From assembly GCA_902810695.1 (NCBI GenBank), contig CADDYV010000010.1, forward strand, positions 25,119 to 89,118: a DNA stretch of 64,000 nt. The letters run 5' to 3'. Both the position numbers and the translations under genes were made by a program. Source of the stretch: Actinomycetota bacterium. Lineage in GTDB: Bacteria; Actinomycetota; Rubrobacteria; Rubrobacterales; Rubrobacteraceae. A model generated the notes under the pieces. The model was not told where the DNA came from. It did not search any database and saw only the letters and a program-made list of their open reading frames with translations. Shown here one piece after another: positions 26,222-36,407 of the stretch (its first letter is position 1; the number at the start of each line of letters is the position of its first letter).

Positions 26222-27586
26222 TTACACCCAGATGTCCGAGGTAACGTCCCCGCCGGGGTAGCGCATCTCGTGGGCGCGGGCGGGACCGTCAGGCTCTCTG
26301 CCGAAGTCCACGTAGAAGCCTTCGTTGACCTTCATGCCCCCGTTCTCGGTGTCGCAGTCTATCTGCAGCATGTAGGAGCCCTCGTCGGCGATCTTGGGGT
26401 AGAACTGGTTGTCCCAGGAGCTGTAGAGCGAGTTGGTCACATAGAGACGCCTGCCGTCGAGCGAGAGCTGGAGCATCTGCGGGCCGCCTTCGAGCTTGCG
26501 CCCGGCGATCTCCTGGCTCTTGCCCAAAAGCCCTCCGACCCAGACCTGCCCGGTGAGACGCGGGTTCGAGGGGTCGGAGATGTCGTACTGCCTGAGGTCG
26601 CCGTGCAGCCAGTTGGAGAAGTAGAGGAAGCGGTCGTCCATCGAGACAAGCAGGTCGGTGATGAGGCCCGGCATGGGCATCGGCCAACCCTCGACATCCT
26701 CGCTCGGAACGTCTACAACCTTCTCCGTCTTCCAGCTTCCGTTCTCCTTGTACCAGTGGATGAGGTTGGAGGCGAGGGCCGCCCCGACAAAGCCGTGGGT
26801 GCTCTCCGGGTTGTGGTGGAAGCGGACTTCCAGCGGTATCAGGCCGTCCTCCCCGAGATCCACGCTCTGGAAGATCTCGTGCTTGTTCCAGTCCCAGAAG
26901 TGGAGCTGGCGCCCGTACTTGCCCTCGGCGACATCCTTGGGGTCGAAGCCCTGCTGGTAGGTGTTGGGCGCGCCCCACTCGCTGGAGACCATCACGTTGT
27001 GGCGCGGCTGGTACCAGAAGTCGTAGTTGAATTTCATGCCGTTGGTGGAGCCGTTCTCCCAGCGACCGGCGATCTCGAAGTCCTCGTCCAGGAGCAAGAA
27101 ACCACCCGGACCGTTGCCCTCGGCGTCGCCAAGCATGCTGATCATGACGTGCCCATCCGCCAGACAGTGGACCGTGTGCGGCGCGGTGAGGTTAGTCTTC
27201 TCGATTATCTTCTCGGGCTCTATGACCTTGTGGAGCTTCGGTGCCCTTTCTTCTGCGGTGTCTATGATGTGGATGCGGCTCGACCTCTGGCCCGGTACGA
27301 TCAGGAAGCGGCGCTCTTTGCCTTCCTCGCCGTGGCAAGAGGAGCAGGCGTTCCATCCGAAGTGATGAAGCTCATCCCCGACGTTGGGCATGGGGGTGCG
27401 GTGGATCACCTGCGAGTAGGTCGGGCTCTCCGGGTCCACGTCAACGGTAGCCAGGTAATCCGGCTTCTCAACCTCTGTTCCGACGTACAGGGCGATGGCG
27501 TAGATGACCTTCTCTCTCGGGGCGCGCATCGCCTCCTGGGGGCTCGCGTAGCCCGGACCGTGGCAGGTGTGGTTGGCCTCGGACAT
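26222..27586 (-). CDS. SBP56-family selenium-binding protein / methanethiol oxidase-like
   Basis: A 454-residue beta-propeller protein. The family oxidises methanethiol to formaldehyde, hydrogen sulfide and peroxide in characterised members, with a metal held by histidines. Visible motifs are [16 protein letters not shown] near residue 75 and several propeller blades ([19 protein letters not shown]). The ATG follows GGAGGAG. A perfect palindrome lies 29 nt upstream. It could belong to sulfur-compound degradation; no other such gene is adjacent. Confidence 0.9.
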   Translation of the reverse strand: MSEANHTCHGPGYASPQEAMRAPREKVIYAIALYVGTEVEKPDYLATVDVDPESPTYSQVIHRTPMPNVGDELHHFGWNACSSCHGEEGKERRFLIVPGQRSSRIHIIDTAEERAPKLHKVIEPEKIIEKTNLTAPHTVHCLADGHVMISMLGDAEGNGPGGFLLLDEDFEIAGRWENGSTNGMKFNYDFWYQPRHNVMVSSEWGAPNTYQQGFDPKDVAEGKYGRQLHFWDWNKHEIFQSVDLGEDGLIPLEVRFHHNPESTHGFVGAALASNLIHWYKENGSWKTEKVVDVPSEDVEGWPMPMPGLITDLLVSMDDRFLYFSNWLHGDLRQYDISDPSNPRLTGQVWVGGLLGKSQEIAGRKLEGGPQMLQLSLDGRRLYVTNSLYSSWDNQFYPKIADEGSYMLQIDCDTENGGMKVNEGFYVDFGREPDGPARAHEMRYPGGDVTSDIWV

Positions 27587-27614
27587 CTTTACTCCTCCTT
27601 AATCCGACCAAACT

Positions 27615-27634
27615 GGTATAGATTAGACTATACC
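27615..27634. promoter_or_regulatory. Palindromic operator candidate upstream of the SBP56 gene
   Basis: GGTATAG-ATTAGA-CTATACC is a perfect inverted repeat of 7-bp arms with a 6-bp centre, 29 nt before the SBP56 ATG. It overlaps where a -10 region would lie on the minus strand (TATAGTCTAAT). No regulator gene is adjacent, so the protein binding it is unknown. Confidence 0.5.
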
Positions 27635-27704
27635 CGCGCTGGCGGGAGTGCAAATGCGCCCGGGAAAGGCGAAAGCAAGCGTATTAGTGCACGGCTGGCA
27701 GTAC

Positions 27705-28700
27705 CTAGTGCGAGTGCGTCGGAAGCCCGTCGTGGGAGTGAGCGGGAATGCGATGGTGTGTCTCGCCGGCTTCCTGGATAGGGTCTACGTGGATCGTAGC
27801 CTGGGCCAGATACGGCAGGTGGTGCAGGAGATGGTGGTTTACCTCACGAGAGATATCGTGCCCCTCGGACACCGAGAGCTCCGGTGAGACGGCGACGTTG
27901 ACCTCCGCTCGCAGCTCGTGTCCCGACCAGCGGGCGCGCACCTCCGCGACCTTCTCGACGCCAGGAACCTGGCCTGCGGCGTGTTGGATCTCCTCTATGA
28001 TCTCCGGCTCCACTCCGTCCAGAAGCCTGGTGAAGACCGACTTGCCCGACTCCCAGACGATGAACAGGATGGCGACCGTAATAACGAGACCCGCGATCGG
28101 GTCCGCGAGCGGGAACCCCAGCCAGACCCCGATGGAGCCTGCAAGAACCGTCAGGCTCGTCCAGCCATCCACCCGCGCATGGTAGCCGTCGGCCTCCAGC
28201 GCGGCGCTCCCGATCCGGCGTCCTGTCCGGATGCGGAAGATGGCGACGGTCTCGTTGCCGAGGAACCCGATCACCGAGGCGACCGCAACCGCCCAGAGGA
28301 ATCCTACCGGCTGCGGGTGGAGCAGACGCTCAATGGACTCGTAGGCGGCGACCACCGCGCTGAAGAGGATCACCAGCACCACCATTACCCCGGCCAGATC
28401 CTCGATGCGACCATAGCCGGATGGGAAGCGGCGGCTGGGTTTCAGACGGGAGAACGCGAAAGCCACCCACAGCGGTGCGGCAGTAAGAGCGTCGCCAAAG
28501 TTGTGGATCGTGTCCGAGAGCAAGGCGATGCTCCCCGAGAAAAACACCACAGCCGCCTGCAAAAGCGCCGTTACGAAGAGCCCGGCGAACGACCACTTGA
28601 CCGCCCGGATCCCGGCTTCGGAAGCGGCGACGGATGGGTCCACTACCCCGTGGGCGTGCGAGTGTTCCTCATGGTCGTGCGATTCTCGTTTTCCGAACAC
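27705..28700 (-). CDS. Cation diffusion facilitator transporter
   Basis: A 331-residue, six-helix metal/proton antiporter that exports divalent cations, most often zinc. The metal site residues are in LLSDTIHNFGDA (helix 2) and GYHARVDGWTS (helix 5). Histidine-rich ends (HDHEEHSHAHG at the N-terminus and HSHDGLPTHSH at the C-terminus) fit zinc or cobalt handling. The cytoplasmic C-terminal domain spans about residues 220-320. The GTG start has GGGAGGAG upstream. No metalloregulator gene is adjacent. Confidence 0.92.
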   Translation of the reverse strand: MFGKRESHDHEEHSHAHGVVDPSVAASEAGIRAVKWSFAGLFVTALLQAAVVFFSGSIALLSDTIHNFGDALTAAPLWVAFAFSRLKPSRRFPSGYGRIEDLAGVMVVLVILFSAVVAAYESIERLLHPQPVGFLWAVAVASVIGFLGNETVAIFRIRTGRRIGSAALEADGYHARVDGWTSLTVLAGSIGVWLGFPLADPIAGLVITVAILFIVWESGKSVFTRLLDGVEPEIIEEIQHAAGQVPGVEKVAEVRARWSGHELRAEVNVAVSPELSVSEGHDISREVNHHLLHHLPYLAQATIHVDPIQEAGETHHRIPAHSHDGLPTHSH

Positions 28701-28786
28701 GCTCCTCCCGAGTTCAGGTTCGCCTGACAGTTCCTGTCAGATACTACACCGTCTCCCGGGACTCTCCACTTGCTCGTATGAAAACG

Positions 28787-29890
28787 TTACTGCTGACCTC
28801 GCGGGAGCGTGCCCAGCTTGACGCCGAAGGTTTTCTTGCTGTTGCCCCTCATTACCGTAATCTTTGCGGTATCTCCGGGCTGGTAGTTGCGCAGCGCGGA
28901 GATCAAATCTCCCGAGTTCTCGATCTGGGTCGAGCCTACCTTCGTTATGACATCCCCGGATTTGAGGCCGGCCTGGTCTGCCGGGCCTCCCTTTACCACC
29001 CGGATTATCGCGCCTTGCTTGGCCGGAACGTGGAACTGTCTGGCGATCTCCGGGGTCAGACTCGCCACCTCGACTCCGAGATAGGCGTGGGTGGCGTGTC
29101 CGGTCGCGATGATCTGATCCGCCACCGAGGTTGCGGTTGCGGCGGGGATGGCGAACCCGATGCCCTCGACGGGTTGTCCGTTCTGGGTCTGGGGCAGGTA
29201 GGCGACGTTGATCCCCATTACTTCGCCCTCGCGGTTTACCAGGGCGCCGCCGGAGTTGCCGGGCGATATCGCCGCGTCGGTCTGGATCAGGCCCGTAAGG
29301 GACGGGGTCTGCGGGCCGCCGCCCCCGAGCTGCGCGCCGAGATCCCGGTTGAGCCCGCTCACGACGCCCGCGGTAACGGTTGACTGGAATCCGGAGGGAC
29401 TTCCGATGGCGACCGCGAGCTGGCCTACGATGGGACTGTGATCTGTAAACTTCGCCGCCGGGAGGTTATCGCGGTTGACCTTGACCACGGCGATGTCGGT
29501 GTAGGGGTCTCTTCCCACCACCTGCGCCTTCATGGTAGACCCGTCGGCGAAGGCCACGTGGACGCTCCTTGCTCCCTGCACGACGTGGTTGTTGGTGATG
29601 ATGTAGCCGTCCTTGCGATAGATAACGCCGCTGCCGATGCCCTGTTCCTGCGCCGGTCCGAAGGGGGTGTTCTGAATGGCGCTGACATTTACCTGCACCA
29701 CGCTCGGGCTAACCTGCGCGGCGACGCGGGCCACAGGCTCGTCCTTGGGGATTTTCGAGGAGACTTTGGGGACTGTCTTGGCTACGTTCTGGGCTTTCGT
29801 GTCGGCGGGATTGCTCTTCCCGCAGCTCGCGAGCAAAACGGCGGCTAGCGCCACGCTCAGCAAAAGGAAGAGTGCTCTCTTGAACTTCAC
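28787..29890 (-). CDS. HtrA/DegP-type serine protease, lipoprotein
   Basis: A 367-residue extracytoplasmic quality-control protease. The signal ends in a lipobox (LLASC, Cys23), unusual for HtrA proteins that more often have a membrane helix. The catalytic triad is His102 (NNHVVQG), Asp132 (PYTDIAVVKV) and Ser213 (PGNSGGAL). One PDZ domain follows (about 265-355), with GYLGVEVASL-like and GLKSGDVITKVG motifs. The GTG start follows GGAGG. It diverges from a short hypothetical gene. Confidence 0.92.
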   Translation of the reverse strand: MKFKRALFLLLSVALAAVLLASCGKSNPADTKAQNVAKTVPKVSSKIPKDEPVARVAAQVSPSVVQVNVSAIQNTPFGPAQEQGIGSGVIYRKDGYIITNNHVVQGARSVHVAFADGSTMKAQVVGRDPYTDIAVVKVNRDNLPAAKFTDHSPIVGQLAVAIGSPSGFQSTVTAGVVSGLNRDLGAQLGGGGPQTPSLTGLIQTDAAISPGNSGGALVNREGEVMGINVAYLPQTQNGQPVEGIGFAIPAATATSVADQIIATGHATHAYLGVEVASLTPEIARQFHVPAKQGAIIRVVKGGPADQAGLKSGDVITKVGSTQIENSGDLISALRNYQPGDTAKITVMRGNSKKTFGVKLGTLPRGQQ

Positions 29891-29983
29891 CTTCTCGAAA
29901 CCTCCGTGGGAGCTTCGGACCGTTATTCCAAGTCTATACGAAAAGCTCTTCTGATGGTTTCCGTTCGTTGTAACCTAATAAGT

Positions 29984-30325
29984 ATGGATGCGTCGAACAA
30001 CAGAAAAGAGGTTCCGGTAGAGCTTGCCCGCGCAGGCGAGGCGAGGCATTTTATCGCCTGGCGAGCCGCTGTTGCGGGGCTTGGTGGCGGGCACCTGAGC
30101 GACTTTGCCACCGCCGCGGAAGCTGTGATCACCGATATATACCTCTCCGGGGTGGAAGGTACGCTCGTGATCGAATCCGAGCATACCTCTGAAGAACTCA
30201 AAATCTACCTCGCCCACCCGGAGATAAAGAAACGCCGCATGGCGGATCTCGAAGAGATGCTCGACAAATTCCTCGACGGCTACGAGATATCCCCGACCAG
30301 AGAGGTGCTGATCAAGCGTCTATAG
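29984..30325 (+). CDS. Hypothetical 113-residue protein
   Basis: A soluble protein without signal or membrane segments. The stretch ARHFIAWRAAVAGLGGGHLSDFATAAEAVITD resembles in spacing the first helices of anti-sigma GHKL kinases, but the ATP-binding motifs are absent, so I do not assign it. ATG 29984 has no ribosome site; in-frame ATG 29954 and an earlier GTG are alternatives, and a leaderless start is possible. It is divergent from htrA. Confidence 0.55.
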   Translation: MDASNNRKEVPVELARAGEARHFIAWRAAVAGLGGGHLSDFATAAEAVITDIYLSGVEGTLVIESEHTSEELKIYLAHPEIKKRRMADLEEMLDKFLDGYEISPTREVLIKRL

Positions 30326-30500
30326 CAAACTATCGACGCTTTCCGCGCGTCCTGGAGAGATGGGATGCTCTGGTCTTCGGCTGACACTCAGCGGTGCATC
30401 GGCCCTGATCGTAGTGCGGGATACCCTGGTTTATCGAGGAGGGCTACATTAACCGCCACGACCTGCCGTATAGATGTGATGTTATTTGAGCGACGGAGCA

Positions 30501-31124
30501 CTAGGGCTTGAGGTGTATGTATTTCACGGTTGTGGCCGTGTCTCCGAGCCTGATCCTGACGTTCGAAAGGCTGGCTGATTTACTGCCGACAACATCAGGG
30601 TTGGGGTGAGAGCCGAAAGCTTTGAGGTCGAAGTTGACCGTTCCTTTCTTGGTTTCACCGGGTGCCAGGAGACCTTCTTTGGTGAATAGCAGATCCTTTT
30701 TGGGCGATATGTACTCGGTGTTGAGGTCTGCGGACGGGATATTCAAGAGTCCTTTTTTGTCGCGGAGGATGATCGAGTGGTCGGATAACGTAATGGGGTA
30801 CTTGGAGATGTTTTTGGCGGTGAAATTTACGACGAGGAAGTCACCGCGGTTAGCGGTCGGGGGCTCGGTGAACTGGTTCAACTGATCCGTCCGAATGACG
30901 TTGCTCACAGTCCACCTCACGCCGCCAGCGGTTAGGGTCTGACCGACGTGGATCGTTTGACCGCTCGGCTTGCGGAATTTAGTACCAAATCCTGCCTGAT
31001 TCCCTGATAGAGGCTCCGAAACGAGGTTCTTTCCCGAATATTCCCGGAGTATGCCGAGGGAGCCGATCACGATGGCTACCGCGAACAGGATCAGTCCCAG
31101 CATACCCGCCATAGTTCTCACCAC
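30501..31124 (-). CDS. DUF4352-type secreted or membrane-anchored protein
   Basis: A 207-residue protein with one N-terminal membrane helix (MAGMLGLILFAVAIVIGSLG) and an outward immunoglobulin-like domain of the DUF4352 kind. The pattern VGQTLTAGGVRWTVSNV, then FLVVNFTAKNISKYPITL and LAPGETKKGTVNFDL is typical. Function unknown; such domains are common on Gram-positive surfaces. The 30326-30500 gap before its end holds no gene I can support. Confidence 0.75.
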   Translation of the reverse strand: MVRTMAGMLGLILFAVAIVIGSLGILREYSGKNLVSEPLSGNQAGFGTKFRKPSGQTIHVGQTLTAGGVRWTVSNVIRTDQLNQFTEPPTANRGDFLVVNFTAKNISKYPITLSDHSIILRDKKGLLNIPSADLNTEYISPKKDLLFTKEGLLAPGETKKGTVNFDLKAFGSHPNPDVVGSKSASLSNVRIRLGDTATTVKYIHLKP

Positions 31125-31386
31125 GGTTTTACCCTTCCTTCCCCAACCCGAACTCTCCGGATGGACCGCTCACGATGTTCCGTCCCGCGCCTCACAACCT
31201 TTATACAAATAGTTTACGACCCAGCGTACTTTTTATCAGCACCGACCAAGCCTGGCGATCTATCTACCCAGGCCAGACCTGGAGGAAACTTGAGTGTACT
31301 TTAGAAAACAGAACCGTATTTTGGTATCTTAAAAACAGTCGGAAAGTCCGGGCGTGTTACGTCGCCGGGTGCAAACTTGAAGAGGG

Positions 31387-32394
31387 ATGGATCTTATGGA
31401 ATCTCGAAATGGGAACGAGGTGGTTGTTGTTACAGGTGCCTCGGCGGGAGTAGGACGTGCTGTTGCGAGGGAATTCGCTTCACATGGCGCCCACGTGGGG
31501 TTGCTGGCGCGGGGGGAAGAGGGGCTCGAAGGCGCCAGGAGAGACGTCGAGGCGGCGGGTGGCAAGGCGCTTGCGCTCCCTACCGATGTCTCCGACCATG
31601 AACAGGTAGAGGATGCTGCAGAGAGGGTGGAGCGGGAGTTCGGGCCTATAGACATCTGGGTCAACGATGCCATCGCAGTCGTGTTCGCGCCTTTCTGGGA
31701 GATCCCGGCGGAAGACTTCAAAAGGTCCACCGAGGTATGTTATCTCGGGACGGCCAACGGGACGAGAGCCGCTCTCAAGCGCATGAGAGAACGGGATCGG
31801 GGGACCATCGTGCAGGTGGGGTCCGCGCTCTCCTACCGGGCGATACCGTTGCAGTCGGCCTACTGTGGCTCCAAACACGCCATAAGGGGGTTCACCGACT
31901 CGGTGAGAACCGAGCTGATGCACGAAAATTCGGGCATCCACATCACTATGGTGCAGCTTCCCGCGGTCAACACCCCACAGTTCTCCATCTCCAAGGCATT
32001 GCTGCCCAACCATCCCCAGCCGGTGCCCCCGATCTACCAGCCCGAGGTACCCGCGAAGGCTATCTACTGGGCCGCTCACCACAGGCGGCGCGAGATCTAC
32101 GTCGGAACTTCATCCGTGGCGGTAATACTGGGCAACAAGCTCTTCCCCGCCCTCGCAGACCGCTATCTTGCCAGAACGGGCTACGATTCCCAGCAAACTT
32201 CGGAGCCGGTGGACGAAAACCGCCCGAATAACCTCTACAATCCGGTTGCGGGGGACCACGGAGCCCACGGCATCTTCGATGAAGAGTCGCACTCAGAGAG
32301 TCCTCAACTCTGGGCGACGACCCACCGGAGCTGGCTCGTCGCCGGGGCGCTCGGTCTCGCCGGGGCCGCATATGCCGCCGCCAGGAAGCTGTAA
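31387..32394 (+). CDS. Short-chain dehydrogenase/reductase
   Basis: A 335-residue NAD(P)-dependent oxidoreductase. The cofactor motif is [12 protein letters not shown] (about residue 18) and the catalytic pair is in YCGSKHA, with the serine in GSALSYRA. It is longer than the classical 250 residues: a C-terminal extension ends in a hydrophobic segment ([18 protein letters not shown]), which may anchor it. Substrate unknown. ATG 31387 or ATG 31396 could be the start. A small membrane-protein gene and a GH15 gene follow on the same strand, likely as one operon. Confidence 0.88.
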   Translation: MDLMESRNGNEVVVVTGASAGVGRAVAREFASHGAHVGLLARGEEGLEGARRDVEAAGGKALALPTDVSDHEQVEDAAERVEREFGPIDIWVNDAIAVVFAPFWEIPAEDFKRSTEVCYLGTANGTRAALKRMRERDRGTIVQVGSALSYRAIPLQSAYCGSKHAIRGFTDSVRTELMHENSGIHITMVQLPAVNTPQFSISKALLPNHPQPVPPIYQPEVPAKAIYWAAHHRRREIYVGTSSVAVILGNKLFPALADRYLARTGYDSQQTSEPVDENRPNNLYNPVAGDHGAHGIFDEESHSESPQLWATTHRSWLVAGALGLAGAAYAAARKL

Positions 32395-32421
32395 GCCAGC
32401 GTAGTAGGGATCGAGGAAGAG

Positions 32422-32760
32422 ATGAAGAGAGTTGCTATCGCACGTACCCTCTACGGCGCGACCCTGCTCCTGGCCCCGAATCTCCTGATCGGGGCGGTTT
32501 CCAGCAGAGAGGCGAGCGGAGCATCCGTAACGGTCGCCCGCATCCTCGGTGCCCGCCACCTGATGCAGGCGCTCACCCTGGAGCGTAGCGCGAGCCGTTT
32601 ATGGCTTGGCGTTGGAGCGGCGGTGGACGGCCTGCACTCCTTGAGTATGGTGGCTCTCGCGGCCCTGAGCGGCGGCTACCGGCGGCCCGCGGCGTATGAT
32701 GCGGTGTTCGCGGGACTGCTGGCCCTGAGCGGAATTCGGGAGGTCCAGAATGCCCGGTAA
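32422..32760 (+). CDS. Small membrane protein, function unknown
   Basis: A 112-residue protein with three to four hydrophobic segments (for example LYGATLLLAPNLLIGAV and HSLSMVALAALSGG). It begins at ATG 32422 after GGAAGAG. It lies 27 nt after the SDR gene and its end overlaps the GH15 start by 11 nt, so it is translated with them. I do not recognise the family. Confidence 0.7.
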   Translation: MKRVAIARTLYGATLLLAPNLLIGAVSSREASGASVTVARILGARHLMQALTLERSASRLWLGVGAAVDGLHSLSMVALAALSGGYRRPAAYDAVFAGLLALSGIREVQNAR

Positions 32761-34540
32761 CCCGTACCCGCCTATCGGGGACTACGCCCTGATCGCCGAC
32801 AGCAACTCTGTGGCGCTGGTCTCGCGCGAGGGCTCGGTTGACTGGTGCTGTATCCAGCGCCTCGATTCGGGGAGTTGCTTCGGACGCCTGCTCGACTGGG
32901 GGCAGGGAGGGTATTGCTCCATCCGTCCTGCCGGGGACGAGTGGCAGATATCCCGCCGCTACCTCGACGGCACGCTCGTTCTGGAGACGACCTTTCAGGT
33001 GCCCGGCGGCGAGGCGCGCCTCTTGGATTGCTTCACCCTCCCGGCGAGCATGGAGGACTACCCTTACCGCCAGCTGTTGCGCATCGTGGAGGGGGTGCGG
33101 GGGCACGTCGAGCTGAAGCTGGAGATAGCACCTCGCTTTGACTACGGCGACATAGAGCCCTGGCTGAGGCGCGAGGACATCAAGCTCTACAGCGCCATCG
33201 GGGGCAATGACGGACTTTTGATCTCCTCTGACGCCGAGCTTTCCGCTGTGGACAATCACGATCTCGAAGCCACCGTAGAAGTACAGGCTGGCGAGAGGGT
33301 GCGGCTCTCGATGGTCTCCGTACCTCCGGAGCAACTCGACCGGGATACGCCCGAGGCGCCCAAGCCTGAAGAGCTCGACCGCAGGCTCGAAGAGACCATT
33401 GAGTGGTGGAGAAGCTGGTCAGACGGGCTGCGGTTCGAAGGATCTCACCGGCCCGGAGTCCTACGCTCGGCCATTACCATAAAGGCGCTGATGAACGAGA
33501 TGACCGGGGCCATAGCCGCCGCCGCGACCACTTCGTTGCCTGAAGTGCCCGGCGGGAGCCTCAACTGGGACTACCGCTACAGTTGGATCCGGGACTCCTT
33601 CTTCTCCGTGCGCTCTCTGGCCGAGGTGGGTTTCGTAGAAGAGGCCGACGCCTTCCGGCGCTTCGTGGAGCGCAGCTCTGCGGGCAGCGCCAGGAAGCTG
33701 CAGATTATGTACGGCGTGGGCGGCGAGAGGCGCTTGACCGAGTGGGAGATAGACTACCTGGAGGGCTACCGGGGAGCGAGACCCGTGAGGGCGGGTAACG
33801 CCGCTTCCACCCAGCTACAGCTCGGGGTCTTCGGGCAACTGCTGGAACTCTCCTGGCGCTGGCACAGGCGCGGCAACTCCCCCGACGACGACTACTGGCG
33901 CTTCATCGTGGACCTGGTGGACACCGCCGCCGAGAGGTGGAAGGAACCAGATGCCGGTATATGGGAGAAACGGGGAGAGCCAGAGCACTTCGTCTTCTCC
34001 AAGGCGTCTTGCTGGACGGCGCTCGATAGGGGAATCAGGCTGGCCGAAGAGTGCATGAGAAGAGCCCCCACCAGACGCTGGGAGAAGACCCGCGATGAGA
34101 TCCGGGAGGCCATAGAGAAAGAGGGTTACGACAAAGAGCGCGGCGTGTTCGTAAGAGCCTTCGGCGGCAAGGAGCTTGATGCCGCACTCCTCCTTCTGCC
34201 GGAAATAGGTTTCGTGGAGTATCAGGACGAGCGGATGGTTCGCACCGCCGAAGCCATCCGCGAAGACCTCGAAGAGGACGGACTGATCCTGCGCTACCAC
34301 AGCGACACGGGGGAGGGCGTTTTTCTCGCCTGCTCTTTCTGGCTCGCCGAATGCCTGGCCCGGCAGGGGAGATCGGAGGAAGCGCAGAAATTTTTCGACC
34401 GGGCTCTCACCACCGGCAACGACCTGGGACTCTTCTCCGAGGAATACGACACCGAAAACAAAGAACTTCTGGGCAATTTCCCCCAGGGGTTGACCCATCT
34501 CGCGCACATCTCCGCGGCGGTGGCTCTGGCCGATTCATAA
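32750..34540 (+). CDS. Glycoside hydrolase family 15 (glucoamylase/trehalase-like)
   Basis: A 596-residue cytosolic (no signal peptide) enzyme of the GH15 group with an N-terminal beta domain (PIGDYALIADSNSVALVSREGSVDWCC) and a C-terminal alpha/alpha barrel. LNWDYRYSWIRDSFF is the conserved substrate-binding stretch at about residue 277. Actinobacterial members include trehalases and glucoamylases; the sequence alone does not decide. It overlaps the preceding small membrane gene by 11 nt. Confidence 0.9.
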   Translation: MPGNPYPPIGDYALIADSNSVALVSREGSVDWCCIQRLDSGSCFGRLLDWGQGGYCSIRPAGDEWQISRRYLDGTLVLETTFQVPGGEARLLDCFTLPASMEDYPYRQLLRIVEGVRGHVELKLEIAPRFDYGDIEPWLRREDIKLYSAIGGNDGLLISSDAELSAVDNHDLEATVEVQAGERVRLSMVSVPPEQLDRDTPEAPKPEELDRRLEETIEWWRSWSDGLRFEGSHRPGVLRSAITIKALMNEMTGAIAAAATTSLPEVPGGSLNWDYRYSWIRDSFFSVRSLAEVGFVEEADAFRRFVERSSAGSARKLQIMYGVGGERRLTEWEIDYLEGYRGARPVRAGNAASTQLQLGVFGQLLELSWRWHRRGNSPDDDYWRFIVDLVDTAAERWKEPDAGIWEKRGEPEHFVFSKASCWTALDRGIRLAEECMRRAPTRRWEKTRDEIREAIEKEGYDKERGVFVRAFGGKELDAALLLLPEIGFVEYQDERMVRTAEAIREDLEEDGLILRYHSDTGEGVFLACSFWLAECLARQGRSEEAQKFFDRALTTGNDLGLFSEEYDTENKELLGNFPQGLTHLAHISAAVALADS

Positions 34541-34679
34541 TGCCGGAAAACTCTACTTCGTAGAACGGCAAATCATTTCACTGAGCCCGGACGAAGGAGG
34601 CTGTACAACTTAGAGCATCGCTGGCGGCCGCAGCTATGTGGGCTTGCCGCTGTTTTCGATACTGAGGCAGGATGCTCGG

Positions 34680-36407
34680 ATGGACAGAGAACTCTTTCGT
34701 CAGATAAAACCGGCGCGGATCTTCCTGGCCCTTACGGTCGCTCTCGGCGTTCTCGGAGCGGCGGCGACCATAGCCCAGATGACTTTCCTGAGTGAAGTCG
34801 TGAGCCGGGTGTTTATGGGCGACGAGAATCTGGGACGGGTCGAGGGTTTGATCTTCCTGCTCCTTGCCGCCATCGTGGTGCGCGCGGCGCTCGTCTGGGC
34901 TCGGGAGGTCGTAGGCCAGCGAGGGGCAATCCAGATCAAGACCAAGCTTCGGGAGAGGCTGTTCTCGCATCTGATGAGGCTCGGCCCCACCTACACGAAA
35001 AACGAGCGTACCGGTGAGCTGGTCTCCACTGCGGTCGAGGGGATCGAGAGGCTCGATGCATACTTCGGGCGCTACATGCCCCAGGTTCTCTTGAGTCTGC
35101 TCGTACCGCTTATGATCTTTGTCTACCTGGTGCAGGTTGACTGGATCAGCGCCCTCCTGCTCGTGGGGAGCGCGCCCGTGATCCCGATACTGATGATCGC
35201 CGTCGGCAAACATTCCGAGAGACACATCCAGCGCCAGTGGCTCGCTCTCTCCCGCCTGAGCGCCTATTTTCTGGACACCCTCCAGGGCTTGACTACCCTC
35301 AAGGCGTTCGGGCGCAGCCGGGCCGAGAGCGAGACGGTGGCGAAGGTGGGAGAGCGTTTCCGCAAGAGGACGATGAAGGTGCTGCGCTACGCCTTCGCCT
35401 CCGGACTGGTGCTGGAGTTCATGGTCTCCATCGCCATCGCGCTCGTGGCCGTGGAACTCGGCGTGAGGCTGCTGCGCGGCGACATCTCCTTCCAGCCGGC
35501 GTTTTTGATCCTGCTCCTCGCCCCGGAGTTCTACCGCCCGCTGCGCGAGCTCGGCACCCACCGCCACGCCGGAATGGAGGGCAAGGCCGCAAGCGGCCAG
35601 ATCTTCGAGATCCTGAACACCCCCGCTCCGGTAAGCGGTGGCGATGCTTACCCAAGGGAAATCCAGAATCAACTGACCATCAGGCTGGATAGTGTGAGAT
35701 TCTCCTATCCGGATGGCTCACGCCCAGCGCTCTCCGGGGTGAGCCTCGATCTCCCAGTGGGAACCACTACGGCGCTGGTCGGGCGCAGCGGCGCGGGAAA
35801 GAGCACGCTCGCCAATCTGCTGCTGCGTTTCCTGGAGCCCAGCGAGGGCGATATCCTGGCAAACGGGCTCCCGATCATGGGTCTCCCCGTCGAAAACTGG
35901 CGGGAACATGTGGCGCTGGTACCCCAGAGACCACATCTGTTCTACGGCACGGTGCTGGAAAATATCCGGCTCGCCCGGCCCGGCGCTACCCCCGAGGAGG
36001 TGCAGCGGGCGGCCGAGCTTGCCGGAGCGGACGGGTTCATCCGCCGCCTGCCCGAAGGTTACGATACCCAGATCGGGGAGCGTGGCGCGCGTCTTTCCGG
36101 GGGAGAGGCACAGAGGGTGGCGATAGCCCGCGCCTTCCTCAAGGACGCCCCGCTGCTCGTGCTGGACGAGCCCACCTCCAGCCTCGATCCGAAAAGCGAG
36201 AGGCTCGTCCGCCAGGCGATAGAGAGGCTGAGTAAGGGACGGACCACGCTCATCATCGCCCACCGCCTGAACACCGTCTACAGCGCGGACCGGATCGCCG
36301 TCCTCGAAGACGGCCATCTGCGTGAGGTGGGAACGCACGAGGAGTTGCTGGAGCGCAGCACCCTGTACGCCGGGCTGGTAAACGCGCCGGAGCGTGTAAC
36401 GACATGA
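34680..36407 (+). CDS. cydD: Cysteine/glutathione ABC exporter subunit CydD
   Basis: A 575-residue half-transporter with a six-helix membrane domain and an ABC domain. CydDC exports thiols to the outer face and is needed to assemble cytochrome bd. Walker A is GRSGAGKSTL, the signature LSGGEAQR, Walker B LLVLDEPTSSLD. Start at ATG 34680 (MDRELFRQIKPAR); an upstream start at 34638 is in frame but adds residues without homology. It overlaps cydC by 4 nt and the cluster continues to cydAB. Confidence 0.92.
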   Translation: MDRELFRQIKPARIFLALTVALGVLGAAATIAQMTFLSEVVSRVFMGDENLGRVEGLIFLLLAAIVVRAALVWAREVVGQRGAIQIKTKLRERLFSHLMRLGPTYTKNERTGELVSTAVEGIERLDAYFGRYMPQVLLSLLVPLMIFVYLVQVDWISALLLVGSAPVIPILMIAVGKHSERHIQRQWLALSRLSAYFLDTLQGLTTLKAFGRSRAESETVAKVGERFRKRTMKVLRYAFASGLVLEFMVSIAIALVAVELGVRLLRGDISFQPAFLILLLAPEFYRPLRELGTHRHAGMEGKAASGQIFEILNTPAPVSGGDAYPREIQNQLTIRLDSVRFSYPDGSRPALSGVSLDLPVGTTTALVGRSGAGKSTLANLLLRFLEPSEGDILANGLPIMGLPVENWREHVALVPQRPHLFYGTVLENIRLARPGATPEEVQRAAELAGADGFIRRLPEGYDTQIGERGARLSGGEAQRVAIARAFLKDAPLLVLDEPTSSLDPKSERLVRQAIERLSKGRTTLIIAHRLNTVYSADRIAVLEDGHLREVGTHEELLERSTLYAGLVNAPERVTT

